From Flavobacteriaceae bacterium 3519-10 (GTDB lineage: Bacteria; Bacteroidota; Bacteroidia; Flavobacteriales; Weeksellaceae), in the NCBI GenBank assembly GCA_000023725.1, contig CP001673.1, positions 248,001 through 312,000 of the forward strand: a stretch of 64,000 nucleotides of DNA. The letters run 5' to 3'. Of the stretch, positions 18,939-27,981 are shown one piece after another. The first letter of the stretch is position 1; each line of letters starts with the position of its first letter. A program made the position numbers and the translations under genes. Below the pieces are notes generated by a model, which was not told the origin of the DNA, searched no databases, and worked only from the letters and a program-made list of their open reading frames with translations.

Positions 18939-21900
18939 TTACACATAAACAATCGCCGTCTCTCTTACTTTCATGCCCAGTTTTTCGAGTACCGACTGAT
19001 ATTCATCAACCTGCTGCTGGTGTTTTTCTTTAACACCGCCGGTTTTAAAGTCGATGATGATGTAGCCGTCGCCTGTATCGATCAGCCTGTCGGGGCGGTA
19101 GATTTTAGATTCACCGCCGGCCGAGATCATAATATCTTTTTCGTTGATGACGCGCTGGTTGGGCGCAAAATATTGGGCATATCTCCCGTCGTTAATAATG
19201 GTGAGAAGTCGCTCGGAAATGTACTGTTTCTCCGTCTGCGTGATGATTCCGTCCAATAAGTAATTCTCCAGCGTCTTTTCTACGTCATCTTTTGAATTGA
19301 TTTTCGCGAGAATTTCGTGCGTGAAAATCCCCGTCCGCACTTTCTCCACGCGGTTCTGGTAGCTTTTCGAGGGCGTTGCGATCTGTATGGCTGCGGGGTT
19401 CGGCACTTTTTCGTTTTTAAATCGTACCGCTTGTGTCACCGCAGTTTCCGCTTTGTCGCTTTCTTTTTTCTTTAAGATTTCGGGCGAAACCTCGTAAAGA
19501 TCGAATGAGGACAGGGGTTCAAGGTGCTCATTCAACGGAATGTTTGGCTCCAGAAACTCATAAATTTCGAGGTTGTTCGTAGTCTTGTTGGGTTTCTCAA
19601 TGTAAAGGAAAATCTGCTCAGCCGCTCGCGTTGTCGCCACATATTGCAGGCAGAAGCGGTCGATTTTATTCTGGTAATTATTCTCTTGATTGAATTTTGC
19701 CATGTCTTCATCGTACACTTCAAGCTCTTTTCCGAAACTCGGCACATTCACGGCTGCGAGCCCCGCATGGTCTTTAATATCGAGCCAGTTGCTGAATTTG
19801 CCATCTTTATGCGAATTCGCCATCGGTAGAAAAACCACCGGAAACTCAAGTCCTTTCGCTTTATGTATCGTCATCAGCTTCACGGCATCCAGATTATCGG
19901 ACGCCTGAATGGTTGCCTCCTGCGCCTCTTCATCCCAGAATCTGAGGAAATCTTTGAGGTTGGCGCCGGCATTCTGACTGAAAGCGTAAAGCATCTCAAG
20001 GTAATTGAAAAGGAAATCGGTTTCTTTTCCGGCCACCGAAAATTCCTGCAGAAAATGCTCCACAAAGTTGTAGAGGTTGAGTTGAAGCAAGGTTTCATTC
20101 CTCAACCTGATGCCATATCTGTTTTCGATAAAATCCTGGATTTCGGGTTTGGTTTTAAAGGCGAGCATTTCCATCATGTCCGCGCTGAAATCTTCAATCG
20201 TGATTCGCCCTAATATATTCAGATAATAAAGCATTTTCACCGGAAACTGAAAATTCTTCGGATTCTGTTCCCAACGAAGAAATTCGGTGAGAGCAAGTAA
20301 AGTTGAAGACAAATTAAGCGTAAGACCCGATTCTGAGATGGTTTTAATGAATTCTTCCTTGCCGTTATAATTAATTTTAAGGTTACCCAGTAAATTAGAA
20401 AAACTGAAAATATCGAAATTACCGCGACACAGAATCGTGATGTCGGCGAACCTGAAACCGTTATCCACGCAAGCCTGAAGGTCTTCGCACATCTTTTCAG
20501 CAACGTCTTCGTAGTAAATGGCTTTGGTTGAGTTTTCAATTAAGTTTATGCGCACGCGGCCGCTGCTCTCAGATTTTGGCGTCTGCTGCGAGCCTTTCCC
20601 GAAAATATCACAATGCGCCTCCTGCGTATGGGCGGAAAGGAACTGATAGAGCTGGTTATTGAAATCGACGATGTTTTTTGCGCTGCGCCAGTTATCGCCC
20701 AGATTTTCGAGGTCGGCCAGCACCAGAGATTTTTCCTGTTTGTTGATGATGTCGAGCATGAGTTGCGAATCTCCGCCTCGAAACCTGTAAATACTCTGTT
20801 TCGGATCGCCTACAAGCGTAAAACTCATTTCGTCGGACGACACCGCGTGGTCTCTTAGCGGAATGAAATTCTGCCACTGCAGAAATGATGTATCCTGAAA
20901 TTCATCGAAAAAGTAATGCGAAAACTGCGTTCCTACCTTTTCGTAAATGAATGATGATGGCTCTTCGCGAAGATTTTCGTGGATCAGGATATTGAATTTC
21001 GAAAGTAAAACAACATCGTTTTTTTCTTCTATTTCGGCGAGCTTGTCCTGGATGTCTTTATTTACTTTTAAAGGCAGCAGCGCATGAAGGATTTTTTCTT
21101 CGCGCTGAGTTTCGATATAATTTTTAATGATTTTGCTGCGGCTTTCAATAAGAAAATCCAGGATTTCAAGTATTTCGGACTGCCGGTTTTTAGATTTTGA
21201 AGAGGCGCCGCTTTGAAAATTGGTAAGCGCAGTTTCTTCATTCGAGGGAAACGGAAAATCAGCTCTTTCTTTTTTATAGAATCTGGCGGCTTCGATAATA
21301 AATTTGGCAATACTGTTCTTACTTCCGCCGGAAAAATCCGCGATTTCAAGGTTTTTTTCGTTTAAAAGATTAATGCAGGTTTCGGTTATTTTTAATGAAT
21401 CCTCTTTTAATGATTTAATGTTGTCGCGCAGCCGTTGTTTGGCCTCGCCATAGACTTTCCAGTCGAATTCTTTGTTTTGGCTGAGTCGGAAATAATGTTT
21501 GTCCTGTACAAATTCTTTAGCCGAATCATAGAGTGTTTTGTTAAGATTAACCCTTTCGTTATTGTCGAGGCTGTAGTTCACGAAATCCATAAAAGCATCG
21601 GATACATCATTTTCTGCGCCGATATCTGCGAGCATTTTTTCCACGGCTTCCACAAGATAAGGCTCGGCGTTGATCTCTAAATTGAAATTCTGTGCAAGCC
21701 CTAATTCATACGAAAAGCTGCGCACCAGGCGCGAATTAAACTTATCAATGGTCCCGATATTCAGAGTGGAGTAGTTATGAAGCACGTAATCGAGGATTTT
21801 TCTTGAACGTTTGTGCAGCGTTTCAAGCGACAGTTCGATGCCCTGAACCTTCATTTTTTGCTGAATGTTTTTCAGATCCTGGTTATTTGCATATTCGGCC

Positions 21901-22103
21901 GACGAAAACTCACGCAACCATTTTATGATACGCTGTTTCATTTCATTTGCAGCCTTATTGGTGAAAGTAAGTGCGAGAATATTGCGTATTTTATCGGGCT
22001 GCGAAGGATGCTTAAGGCAGATGACCAGAAGGTTCTGTACCAGCGCGTACGTTTTGCCGGAACCTGCTGAGGCGTTGATCACCCGATAGTTTTTTTGTAC
22101 CAT
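18939..22103 (-). CDS. UvrD-type helicase-nuclease, AddA/RecB-like
   Basis: This 1054-residue protein unwinds and degrades DNA ends for recombinational repair. Domains in order: Walker A INASAGSGKTYAL near the N-terminus, UvrD motif Ia (TFTNKAANEMKQR), motif II (FFDEFQDTS), motif III (LVGDPKQSIYRFRGG), motif V/VI region (LMTIHKAKGLEFPVVFLP and QYVATTRAAEQIF) and a C-terminal PD-(D/E)XK nuclease (RPDRLIDTG with YIIIDFKTG). I start at 22103 (MVQKNYRVINA). The usual AddB-type partner is not in this window. The gene is divergent from rpsU. Confidence 0.88.
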   Translation of the reverse strand: MVQKNYRVINASAGSGKTYALVQNLLVICLKHPSQPDKIRNILALTFTNKAANEMKQRIIKWLREFSSAEYANNQDLKNIQQKMKVQGIELSLETLHKRSRKILDYVLHNYSTLNIGTIDKFNSRLVRSFSYELGLAQNFNLEINAEPYLVEAVEKMLADIGAENDVSDAFMDFVNYSLDNNERVNLNKTLYDSAKEFVQDKHYFRLSQNKEFDWKVYGEAKQRLRDNIKSLKEDSLKITETCINLLNEKNLEIADFSGGSKNSIAKFIIEAARFYKKERADFPFPSNEETALTNFQSGASSKSKNRQSEILEILDFLIESRSKIIKNYIETQREEKILHALLPLKVNKDIQDKLAEIEEKNDVVLLSKFNILIHENLREEPSSFIYEKVGTQFSHYFFDEFQDTSFLQWQNFIPLRDHAVSSDEMSFTLVGDPKQSIYRFRGGDSQLMLDIINKQEKSLVLADLENLGDNWRSAKNIVDFNNQLYQFLSAHTQEAHCDIFGKGSQQTPKSESSGRVRINLIENSTKAIYYEDVAEKMCEDLQACVDNGFRFADITILCRGNFDIFSFSNLLGNLKINYNGKEEFIKTISESGLTLNLSSTLLALTEFLRWEQNPKNFQFPVKMLYYLNILGRITIEDFSADMMEMLAFKTKPEIQDFIENRYGIRLRNETLLQLNLYNFVEHFLQEFSVAGKETDFLFNYLEMLYAFSQNAGANLKDFLRFWDEEAQEATIQASDNLDAVKLMTIHKAKGLEFPVVFLPMANSHKDGKFSNWLDIKDHAGLAAVNVPSFGKELEVYDEDMAKFNQENNYQNKIDRFCLQYVATTRAAEQIFLYIEKPNKTTNNLEIYEFLEPNIPLNEHLEPLSSFDLYEVSPEILKKKESDKAETAVTQAVRFKNEKVPNPAAIQIATPSKSYQNRVEKVRTGIFTHEILAKINSKDDVEKTLENYLLDGIITQTEKQYISERLLTIINDGRYAQYFAPNQRVINEKDIMISAGGESKIYRPDRLIDTGDGYIIIDFKTGGVKEKHQQQVDEYQSVLEKLGMKVRETAIVYV

Positions 22104-22139
22104 TGAATTGTATATTGACTTTAAAAGTAACAAAAAAAT

Positions 22140-22169
22140 TTGGCGAACCGAAATAAAATCTTACTTTTG
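22140..22169 (+). promoter_or_regulatory. rpsU promoter
   Basis: TTG (22140-22142), 19 nt, then TACTTTTG (22162-22169): an exact Bacteroidetes promoter. The ATG lies 23 nt downstream. Confidence 0.78.
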
Positions 22170-22192
22170 CAGACCAAAATGAGATGTAAACT

Positions 22193-22390
22193 ATGTTAAT
22201 TATCCCCGTAAAAGATGGCGAAGCTATCGACAGAGCACTTAAGAAATACAAAAGAAAATTTGACAAAACCGGAACTATCCGTGCGCTTAGAAGCCGTCAA
22301 CAATTTAATAAGCCATCTGTTGTAAACAGACAGTCGAAGTTGAAAGCTGCTTACAAGCAGAAAAACGCAAGCCGCGAGGAGCAAGCGTAA
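22193..22390 (+). CDS. rpsU: Ribosomal protein bS21
   Basis: The 65-residue basic protein of the small subunit starts MLIIPVKDGEAIDRALKKYK and has the family's KRKFDKTG and Arg/Lys-rich tail. bS21 acts in initiation near the anti-Shine-Dalgarno end of 16S rRNA; in Bacteroidetes it is linked to the weak use of Shine-Dalgarno pairing. It has its own promoter and terminator. Confidence 0.96.
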   Translation: MLIIPVKDGEAIDRALKKYKRKFDKTGTIRALRSRQQFNKPSVVNRQSKLKAAYKQKNASREEQA

Positions 22391-22418
22391 GAACAATTTT
22401 CTTTCACGAAAATACAAT

Positions 22419-22458
22419 AATCACTTTTCAGATAGTTATATTTGAAAAGTGATTTTTT
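22419..22458 (+). terminator. rpsU terminator with an embedded promoter-like box
   Basis: A perfect 12-bp stem (aatcacttttca / tgaaaagtgatt) is followed by T-rich sequence. Its loop and right arm contain TATATTTG (22437-22444), a -7 box correctly placed to start xerC transcription about 20 nt before its ATG. Confidence 0.75.
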
Positions 22459-22470
22459 GTTTGTACAATA

Positions 22471-23361
22471 ATGGTTGACCGGTTTCTGGAATACATTGCC
22501 GTTGAAAAACGCTACTCGCCACATACCTTAACGAGCTACCGCCGGGATCTTGAAGATTTTTCGGTGTTCCTGCTTCGTACAGAGGCGCACCACAATTATG
22601 TGGAAGTTGACAAAAAGATCATCCGCAACTTCATGGCCGCTCTTGGCGAAAAGGCGATTGCAAAACGATCGATCAACAGAAAGCTGTCTACCCTGCGCAG
22701 TTTTTATCTTTTTCTGCTTAAAATCGGTGAGGTAAAAACATCGCCCTTAGCCAATATCCAGACTTTAAAGTTTTACGCTGAGAAACAGGTTCCGTTTTCG
22801 CCGGACGAGATGAACGATCTTCAGAAGGAAGAGTTTCAGCCCCTTAAAACTAATTTTCTTAAAGAATTAATTATCGAGACCCTGTACCAGACCGGTATGC
22901 GCCGCGCCGAACTCACCGGGCTTTTGCTTGATCATGTCGATTTAGGTAAAAAAGAACTTAAAATTACAGGCAAGGGAAATAAGCAGAGAATTGTTCCGGT
23001 TTCCGATGATTTATGTGCACAGTTGGAACAGTATTTGGAATTCAGAAAGCCGCTGAAGGAGTACCAAATGTATTTTTTCGTAAGCGCGAAAGGCAAGAAA
23101 CTAAATGATAAGTTTGTTTATTCAGCCGTTAATACCTATCTTAGTCTGGTAACTTCGAAAAAGAAAAAGAGTCCCCATATCTTAAGGCACAGTTTTGCAA
23201 CACACGTGCTGGAGGAGGGTGCAGAGATTTCGAAGGTGAAGCTGCTGATGGGCCACAAATCGCTTGCGAGTACACAGGTTTATACCGGCACCAACATCGA
23301 GCAATTAAAAAAAGTGTTTAACAATGCCCATCCGAGGGCAATACAAAAAGAAGATTTATGA
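22471..23361 (+). CDS. xerC: Tyrosine recombinase XerC
   Basis: XerC/D recombinases resolve chromosome dimers at dif. The 296-residue protein has the SAM-like N-terminal domain (FLEYIAVEKRYSPHTLTSYRRD) and the full catalytic set: Arg in TGMRRAELTGL, Lys in GKGNKQR, HxxR in SPHILRHSFATH, His in LMGHKSLAS and the nucleophile Tyr in STQVYTG. The place between rpsU and hpf is where flavobacteria keep their XerC-type copy, but XerC versus XerD cannot be settled from sequence alone. The stop overlaps the hpf start (ATGA). Confidence 0.88.
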   Translation: MVDRFLEYIAVEKRYSPHTLTSYRRDLEDFSVFLLRTEAHHNYVEVDKKIIRNFMAALGEKAIAKRSINRKLSTLRSFYLFLLKIGEVKTSPLANIQTLKFYAEKQVPFSPDEMNDLQKEEFQPLKTNFLKELIIETLYQTGMRRAELTGLLLDHVDLGKKELKITGKGNKQRIVPVSDDLCAQLEQYLEFRKPLKEYQMYFFVSAKGKKLNDKFVYSAVNTYLSLVTSKKKKSPHILRHSFATHVLEEGAEISKVKLLMGHKSLASTQVYTGTNIEQLKKVFNNAHPRAIQKEDL

Positions 23362-23648
23362 AAATTTCAGTACAGTCAATAGGATTGACACCACACGCGC
23401 CGCTTGAAGAACATATCGAGAAGAAACTGAGCAAACTTGAAACGTATTACGATAAAATCGTGGAATGCACTGTCTTTCTGAAGGTTGAAAACAAATCTGA
23501 TAAAGAAAACAAAACTGCAGAGATTATTCTGGCCGTTCCGGGGGACGATATTGTGGTAAAAAAGACTACTTCAAGCTTCGAAGAAAGCCTGGACCAATGT
23601 GCTGAAGTTGCTAAGAGACTGTTAATCAAGAAAAAAGAATTAGCGTAA
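23358..23648 (+). CDS. hpf: Ribosome hibernation promoting factor, short form
   Basis: The 96-residue product is a single HPF/YfiA domain (KISVQSIGLTPHAPLEEHIEKK, then DKIVECTVFLKVENKS) without the long C-terminal dimerisation domain. Short HPF binds the decoding region of idle ribosomes, and a separate factor then pairs the 70S particles. It overlaps xerC by four bases, so translation is coupled. No strong terminator follows before the tRNA promoter. Confidence 0.9.
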   Translation: MKISVQSIGLTPHAPLEEHIEKKLSKLETYYDKIVECTVFLKVENKSDKENKTAEIILAVPGDDIVVKKTTSSFEESLDQCAEVAKRLLIKKKELA

Positions 23649-23678
23649 GAAAAAAAGTAAATTTTTTTAGCAAATAAC

Positions 23679-23710
23679 TTGTAGATTTAAAAAAAACTCA
23701 CTTATATTTG
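23679..23710 (+). promoter_or_regulatory. Promoter of the tRNA cluster
   Basis: TTG (23679-23681) and TATATTTG (23703-23710) separated by 21 nt. It precedes the first tRNA by 38 nt. Confidence 0.6.
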
Positions 23711-23748
23711 CACTCGCAAAAAGAGATAAGTAGTTCTTTAAAATCTTT

Positions 23749-23822
23749 GCCTCCGTAGCTCAGCTGGCTAGAGCAGCTGATTTGTAATCAGCAGGTCGTG
23801 GGTTCGAGTCCCTCTGGAGGCT
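23749..23822 (+). tRNA. tRNA-Thr (TGT)
   Basis: The acceptor gcctccg pairs with tggaggc, the anticodon loop is tttgtaa and ggttcgagtcc forms the T arm. CCA is not encoded. Confidence 0.95.
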
Positions 23823-23836
23823 CATTTTATAAAATT

Positions 23837-23919
23837 GGGGAGATTCCAGAGTGGCCAAATGGATCAGACTGTAACTCTGCTGTCTTACGACTTCGCAGGT
23901 TCGAATCCTGCTCTCCCCA
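23837..23919 (+). tRNA. tRNA-Tyr (GTA)
   Basis: The acceptor ggggaga pairs with tctcccc, the anticodon is GTA and there is a long variable arm, as expected for class II tRNA-Tyr. Confidence 0.95.
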
Positions 23920-24000
23920 CATTTTATAACGTTTGTAGTGCAGAATGTATTTTCTGTTAATTGCAGACCGTTTGCCAACCATGTGTTTTATACACATTAT

Positions 24001-24073
24001 GCGGAAGTAGCTCAGTTGGTAGAGCGTCAGCCTTCCAAGCTGAATGTCGCGAGTTCGACCCTCGTCTTCCGCT
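24001..24073 (+). tRNA. tRNA-Gly (TCC)
   Basis: The acceptor gcggaag pairs with cttccgc and the anticodon loop cttccaa gives TCC. Confidence 0.95.
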
Positions 24074-24078
24074 CTAAG

Positions 24079-24111
24079 AATCACAACCAACGCGGCTTGT
24101 GATTTTTTTTT
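24079..24111 (+). terminator. Terminator inside the tRNA cluster
   Basis: aatcacaa pairs with ttgtgatt and is followed by a run of T. It lies between tRNA-Gly and tRNA-Thr(GGT). Confidence 0.75.
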
Positions 24112-24119
24112 AGATTATT

Positions 24120-24191
24120 GCCGACATAGCTCAGGGGTAGAGCGCTTCCTTGGTAAGGAAGAGGTCGTGAGTTCAAATCTCATTGTTGGCT
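24120..24191 (+). tRNA. tRNA-Thr (GGT)
   Basis: The acceptor gccgaca pairs with tgttggc and the anticodon loop ttggtaa gives GGT. It starts only 8 nt after the T-tract of the preceding terminator, so its expression depends on readthrough or an unseen promoter. Confidence 0.95.
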
Positions 24192-24198
24192 CTAAGTA

Positions 24199-24226
24199 AA
24201 TCTCCCGGACGGGGGATTTTTTTTTG
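24199..24226 (+). terminator. Terminator after tRNA-Thr (GGT)
   Basis: aatctccc pairs with gggggatt around ggac, followed by a T-tract. From here to tuf (about 270 bp) I see only the two tuf promoters and no gene. Confidence 0.7.
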
Positions 24227-24325
24227 CTGATGACCGATGTGTGCGTTGAGGTTTGTTTGCGGCGCGCGATACCGGTAAAGCGGTGAGTGCTAAAGGCTTA
24301 ATTTTAGCCCGCGGGAGCTTCTGTT

Positions 24326-24354
24326 TTGTCAGTAAAATAATTTTAGTAAATTTG
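24326..24354 (+). promoter_or_regulatory. Upstream tuf promoter
   Basis: TTG (24326-24328), 18 nt, TAAATTTG (24347-24354). It predicts a leader of about 140 nt. Confidence 0.55.
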
Positions 24355-24448
24355 CGCACTGGGATTCACCGGCATTTGGCGACGTAAACGATTAAATTTC
24401 AATATAGAAAATTTTAGCGAAAAAGATTTTCAATATTTAAAATTTCAC

Positions 24449-24456
24449 TATATTTG
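24449..24456 (+). promoter_or_regulatory. Downstream tuf promoter, -7 box
   Basis: TATATTTG followed by gcgca; the upstream tuf box also continues gcgca. The tandem arrangement fits strong tuf expression. Confidence 0.55.
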
Positions 24457-24500
24457 CGCACCGAAAATTTAAATAAAATAATTAAATAAATAATTACATC

Positions 24501-25688
24501 ATGGCAAAGGAAACGTTTAATCGTAACAAACCACACTTGAACATTGGTACCATCGGTCACGTAGACCATGGTAAAACTACACTTACTGCAGCAATCAGTA
24601 AAGTATTATCCGACAAAGGATACGGTACTGCAAGAGATTTCTCTTCTATCGACTCTGCGCCGGAAGAAAAAGAAAGAGGTATCACAATCAATACTTCACA
24701 TATTGAGTACGAAACTGAAACAAGACACTACGCTCACGTAGACTGCCCAGGTCACGCGGATTATGTTAAGAACATGGTTACGGGTGCTGCACAGATGGAC
24801 GGAGCTATCCTTGTAGTAGCTGCTACTGACGGACCAATGCCACAAACAAGAGAGCATATCCTTCTTTGTAAGCAGGTAAACGTACCTAACGTACTTGTAT
24901 TCATGAATAAAGTGGATATGGTAGATGATCCGGAATTGTTAGAATTAGTAGAACTTGAAGTAAGAGATCTTCTTTCTTCTTACGACTATGATGGTGATAA
25001 TGCTCCGGTAATCCAAGGTTCAGCTCTTGGTGCTCTTAACGGAGAGCCAAAATGGGTTGCTACTGTAGAAGAACTTATGGCAGCTGTAGATTCTTGGATC
25101 GAGCTTCCGGTAAGAGATCAGGATAAGCCATTCCTTATGCCAATTGAAGACGTATTCTCTATTACAGGTAGAGGTACTGTAGCAACTGGTAGAATCGAGG
25201 CTGGTGTAATCAACTCAGGAGAAGGTGTTGATATCGTAGGTATGGGTGATGAGAAATTAACATCAACTGTAACTGGGGTAGAGATGTTCCGTAAAATCCT
25301 TGACAGAGGAGAAGCTGGTGATAACGTAGGTCTATTGTTGAGAGGTATTGAAAAAACCGACATCAAGAGAGGTATGGTAATCGCTAAAGCAGGATCTGTG
25401 AAGCCACACAAGAAATTCAACGCAGAGGTATATATCCTTTCTAAAGAAGAAGGAGGCCGTCACACTCCATTCCACAACAAATACCGTCCACAGTTCTATG
25501 TAAGAACTACAGACGTTACAGGTGAGATCTTCTTACCAGAAGGAGTAGAGATGGTAATGCCAGGAGATAACATCTCGATCGTTGTAGAATTGCTTCAGCC
25601 AATCGCTCTTAACGTAGGTCTTAGATTTGCGATCAGAGAAGGAGGTAGAACAGTTGGTGCAGGTCAGGTAACTGAAATCTTAGATTAA
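24501..25688 (+). CDS. tuf: Elongation factor Tu
   Basis: EF-Tu delivers aminoacyl-tRNA to the ribosome with GTP hydrolysis. The 395-residue product has G1 GHVDHGKT, the effector region [16 protein letters not shown]3 [13 protein letters not shown]4 NKVD and G5 SALG, then domains 2 and 3. Two promoters precede it and a strong terminator follows, so it is transcribed separately from secE. Codon use is highly adapted. Confidence 0.98.
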   Translation: MAKETFNRNKPHLNIGTIGHVDHGKTTLTAAISKVLSDKGYGTARDFSSIDSAPEEKERGITINTSHIEYETETRHYAHVDCPGHADYVKNMVTGAAQMDGAILVVAATDGPMPQTREHILLCKQVNVPNVLVFMNKVDMVDDPELLELVELEVRDLLSSYDYDGDNAPVIQGSALGALNGEPKWVATVEELMAAVDSWIELPVRDQDKPFLMPIEDVFSITGRGTVATGRIEAGVINSGEGVDIVGMGDEKLTSTVTGVEMFRKILDRGEAGDNVGLLLRGIEKTDIKRGMVIAKAGSVKPHKKFNAEVYILSKEEGGRHTPFHNKYRPQFYVRTTDVTGEIFLPEGVEMVMPGDNISIVVELLQPIALNVGLRFAIREGGRTVGAGQVTEILD

Positions 25689-25703
25689 TTTTTATACATA
25701 ATT

Positions 25704-25738
25704 AAAAGTTCCGTAGGGAGACTTACGGAACTTTTTTT
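25704..25738 (+). terminator. tuf terminator
   Basis: A perfect 12-bp stem (aaaagttccgta / tacggaactttt) with a T-tract. Confidence 0.88.
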
Positions 25739-25743
25739 AATCT

Positions 25744-25814
25744 ACGGGCATCGTCCAATGGTAGGATACCGGTCTCCAAAACCGTTGATCAGGGTTCGAA
25801 TCCTTGTGCCCGTG
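25744..25814 (+). tRNA. tRNA-Trp (CCA)
   Basis: The acceptor acgggca pairs with tgcccgt and the anticodon loop ctccaaa gives CCA. Its place between tuf and secE is conserved in many bacteria. Confidence 0.95.
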
Positions 25815-25827
25815 CAAATAACAGATA

Positions 25828-26031
25828 ATGAGTTTAGTTGATTTTATTAAAGGTTCCTATATCGAATTCAAAGATAAAGTAGAGTGGCCGAAATGGCCCG
25901 ATCTGCAGTCTTCTACCATCGTGGTGACGATTGCTACCGTAATCTTAGCCTTATTTGTGTTCGGTGTAGATTCATTATTCAGCAAAGCTATCGCTAATAT
26001 GATTTCTTTGTTTATCGGTATATTCAATTAA
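25828..26031 (+). CDS. secE: Preprotein translocase subunit SecE
   Basis: This 67-residue single-span protein stabilises SecY in the SecYEG channel. The amphipathic segment YIEFKDKVEWPKWPDL contains the conserved VxWPxW-type motif, and one membrane helix follows at about residues 31-62. It starts 13 bp after tRNA-Trp and lies 19 bp before nusG, so it is probably co-transcribed with both. Confidence 0.95.
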   Translation: MSLVDFIKGSYIEFKDKVEWPKWPDLQSSTIVVTIATVILALFVFGVDSLFSKAIANMISLFIGIFN

Positions 26032-26050
26032 AATTTATTTCCAATAAAAA

Positions 26051-26593
26051 ATGAGTGACTTGAAATGGTACGTGCTGAAATCAATCAGTGGCCAGGAAAA
26101 TAAAGTGAAAACTTACATTGAGAACGAAATGAAACATCATGGTTTCGAAGCTTTCGTTACTCAGGTAGTCATTCCTATGGAAAAAGTGATCCAGCTTAAA
26201 AACGGAAAAAAGGTACCTAAAGAGAAGCCTTATTATCCCGGATATTTAATGGTGGAGGCTAATTTAGTCGGAGAGATTCCGCACATCATCAAAAATATTC
26301 CCGGTGTAATTTCATTTTTGAGTTTAACCAAGGGCGGCGACCCTGTACCGATGAGAAAATCTGAGGTGAACAGGATGTTGGGCCGTATGGATGAACTTTC
26401 CGAATTTGCAGTGGAAACCAGTATTCCTTTCGTAGTTGGAGAGAACGTAAAAGTAATCGACGGGCCATTTAACGGCTTCAACGGTACGATCGAGAAACTT
26501 CATGAAGATAAGAAGAAAGTGGAAGTTTCAGTAATGATTTTCGGAAGAAAAACACCAATGGAATTAAGCTACATGCAGGTAGAAAAAGTATAG
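26051..26593 (+). CDS. nusG: Transcription termination/antitermination factor NusG
   Basis: NusG binds RNA polymerase and links it to Rho or to the ribosome. The 180-residue product has the NGN domain start LKWYVLKSISGQENKVKTYI, the YPGYLMVEA core strand and a C-terminal KOW domain (GENVKVIDGPFNGFNGTIEK). It is co-transcribed with secE and ends at a terminator that separates it from the ribosomal protein operon. Confidence 0.97.
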   Translation: MSDLKWYVLKSISGQENKVKTYIENEMKHHGFEAFVTQVVIPMEKVIQLKNGKKVPKEKPYYPGYLMVEANLVGEIPHIIKNIPGVISFLSLTKGGDPVPMRKSEVNRMLGRMDELSEFAVETSIPFVVGENVKVIDGPFNGFNGTIEKLHEDKKKVEVSVMIFGRKTPMELSYMQVEKV

Positions 26594-26611
26594 GAAACAC
26601 CAAAAGATATC

Positions 26612-26639
26612 AAAGGCCGCTCATCAGAGTGGCCTTTTT
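26612..26639 (+). terminator. nusG terminator
   Basis: aaaggccgctc pairs with gagtggccttt (one G-T pair) with a 4-nt loop and T-tract. Confidence 0.82.
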
Positions 26640-26695
26640 ATTTTTCATTTAGTGTAACGAGCGACAAATTGTCCTTAAAAATCAACATCTTACAC

Positions 26696-26725
26696 TTGCA
26701 CAATCAAAATATATTCTTAATTTTG
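26696..26725 (+). promoter_or_regulatory. rplKAJL promoter
   Basis: TTG (26696-26698), exactly 19 nt, then TAATTTTG (26718-26725). A leader of about 90 nt follows, the expected place for L1 or L10 feedback control, but I cannot assign a binding site. Confidence 0.75.
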
Positions 26726-26820
26726 CAGTCCGAAATGCAGAGTTGTCAGGTGAGACGGCAATTTTGCACATTTATAAATGCTTCCACATTCATAAATTTC
26801 TTAATTCTTAAAAACAAAAA

Positions 26821-27264
26821 ATGGCTAAAAAAGTCTTTAAAATGGTTAAGCTTCAGGTGAAGGGTGGCGCTGCTAACCCATCTCCACCAGTAGGCCCGGC
26901 ATTGGGTTCTGCAGGTGTGAACATCATGGAGTTCTGTAAACAATTTAACGGAAGAACGCAAGATAAGCCAGGACAAGTTTTACCTGTAGTAATTACAGTA
27001 TACGAAGACAAATCTTTTGAATTCGTTATTAAAACTCCTCCTGCTGCAATCCAATTAATGGAAGCTGCAAAAATTAAATCTGGATCCGGGGAACCGAACA
27101 GAGCAAAGGTTGGTAGCGTAAGCTGGGCGCAGGTTCAGAAGATCGCTGAAGATAAAATGACAGACCTTAACTGCTTTACGCTTGACGGCGCGCTTACAAT
27201 GATCGCAGGAACTGCAAGATCTATGGGATTGAGAGTAACAGGAACTAAACCCACTAACGCTTAA
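26821..27264 (+). CDS. rplK: Ribosomal protein uL11
   Basis: uL11 forms the base of the L7/L12 stalk at the GTPase-associated centre. The 147-residue product has [19 protein letters not shown], the [10 protein letters not shown] helix and the C-terminal rRNA-binding domain ending GLRVTGTKP. First gene of rplKAJL; rplA follows after 11 bp. Confidence 0.97.
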   Translation: MAKKVFKMVKLQVKGGAANPSPPVGPALGSAGVNIMEFCKQFNGRTQDKPGQVLPVVITVYEDKSFEFVIKTPPAAIQLMEAAKIKSGSGEPNRAKVGSVSWAQVQKIAEDKMTDLNCFTLDGALTMIAGTARSMGLRVTGTKPTNA

Positions 27265-27275
27265 TACGAATAGAA

Positions 27276-27968
27276 ATGGCAAAATTGACGAAAAAGCAAA
27301 AAGAGGCTGTAAGCAAGATCGAAAAAAACAAGATTTATAACCTAGAAGAAGCTTCGGCTTTGGTAAAGGAAGTAAACTTCGCAAAATTCGATGCTTCTGT
27401 AGATATCGCTGTTAGATTGGGTGTAGATCCAAGAAAAGCAAACCAAATGGTAAGAGGTGTTGTATCTCTTCCACACGGTACAGGTAAAGACATCAAAGTT
27501 CTTGCCCTCGTAACTCCTGAGAAAGAAGCGGAAGCTACTGCAGCAGGTGCAGATTACGTAGGATTAGACGAGTACTTACAGAAAATAAAAGAAGGCTGGA
27601 CAGATGTTGACGTTATCGTTACAATGCCGGCTGTTATGGGTAAACTGGGTCCGTTGGGTAGAATATTAGGTCCAAGAGGTCTGATGCCAAACCCAAAATC
27701 CGGTACTGTAACAATGGATATCGGTAAAGCGGTAGCAGAAGTGAAAGCTGGTAAAATCGACTTTAAAGTTGATAAATACGGTATCATCCACGCTGGTATT
27801 GGTAAAGTGTCTTTCGACGCAGCCAAGATCAAAGAAAACGCACAGGAGCTTGTTCAGACTTTAATTAAACTGAAGCCTACTGCATCCAAAGGTGTTTATG
27901 TGAAAAGTATTTACTTGTCTTCTACCATGAGTCCAGGTATTGCAATTGATACTAAATCTGTAAACTAA
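27276..27968 (+). CDS. rplA: Ribosomal protein uL1
   Basis: uL1 builds the mobile L1 stalk that helps release deacyl-tRNA from the E site. The 230-residue protein contains the signature [20 protein letters not shown]. In many bacteria L1 also represses its own operon by binding the mRNA. rplJ follows after 13 bp. Confidence 0.97.
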   Translation: MAKLTKKQKEAVSKIEKNKIYNLEEASALVKEVNFAKFDASVDIAVRLGVDPRKANQMVRGVVSLPHGTGKDIKVLALVTPEKEAEATAAGADYVGLDEYLQKIKEGWTDVDVIVTMPAVMGKLGPLGRILGPRGLMPNPKSGTVTMDIGKAVAEVKAGKIDFKVDKYGIIHAGIGKVSFDAAKIKENAQELVQTLIKLKPTASKGVYVKSIYLSSTMSPGIAIDTKSVN

Positions 27969-27981
27969 AATCTGTAAGACA

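Noticed and set aside
23760..24090. Minus-strand open frames over the tRNA cluster
   Set aside because: They run through tRNA-Thr, tRNA-Tyr and tRNA-Gly genes and encode tRNA-complement peptides.
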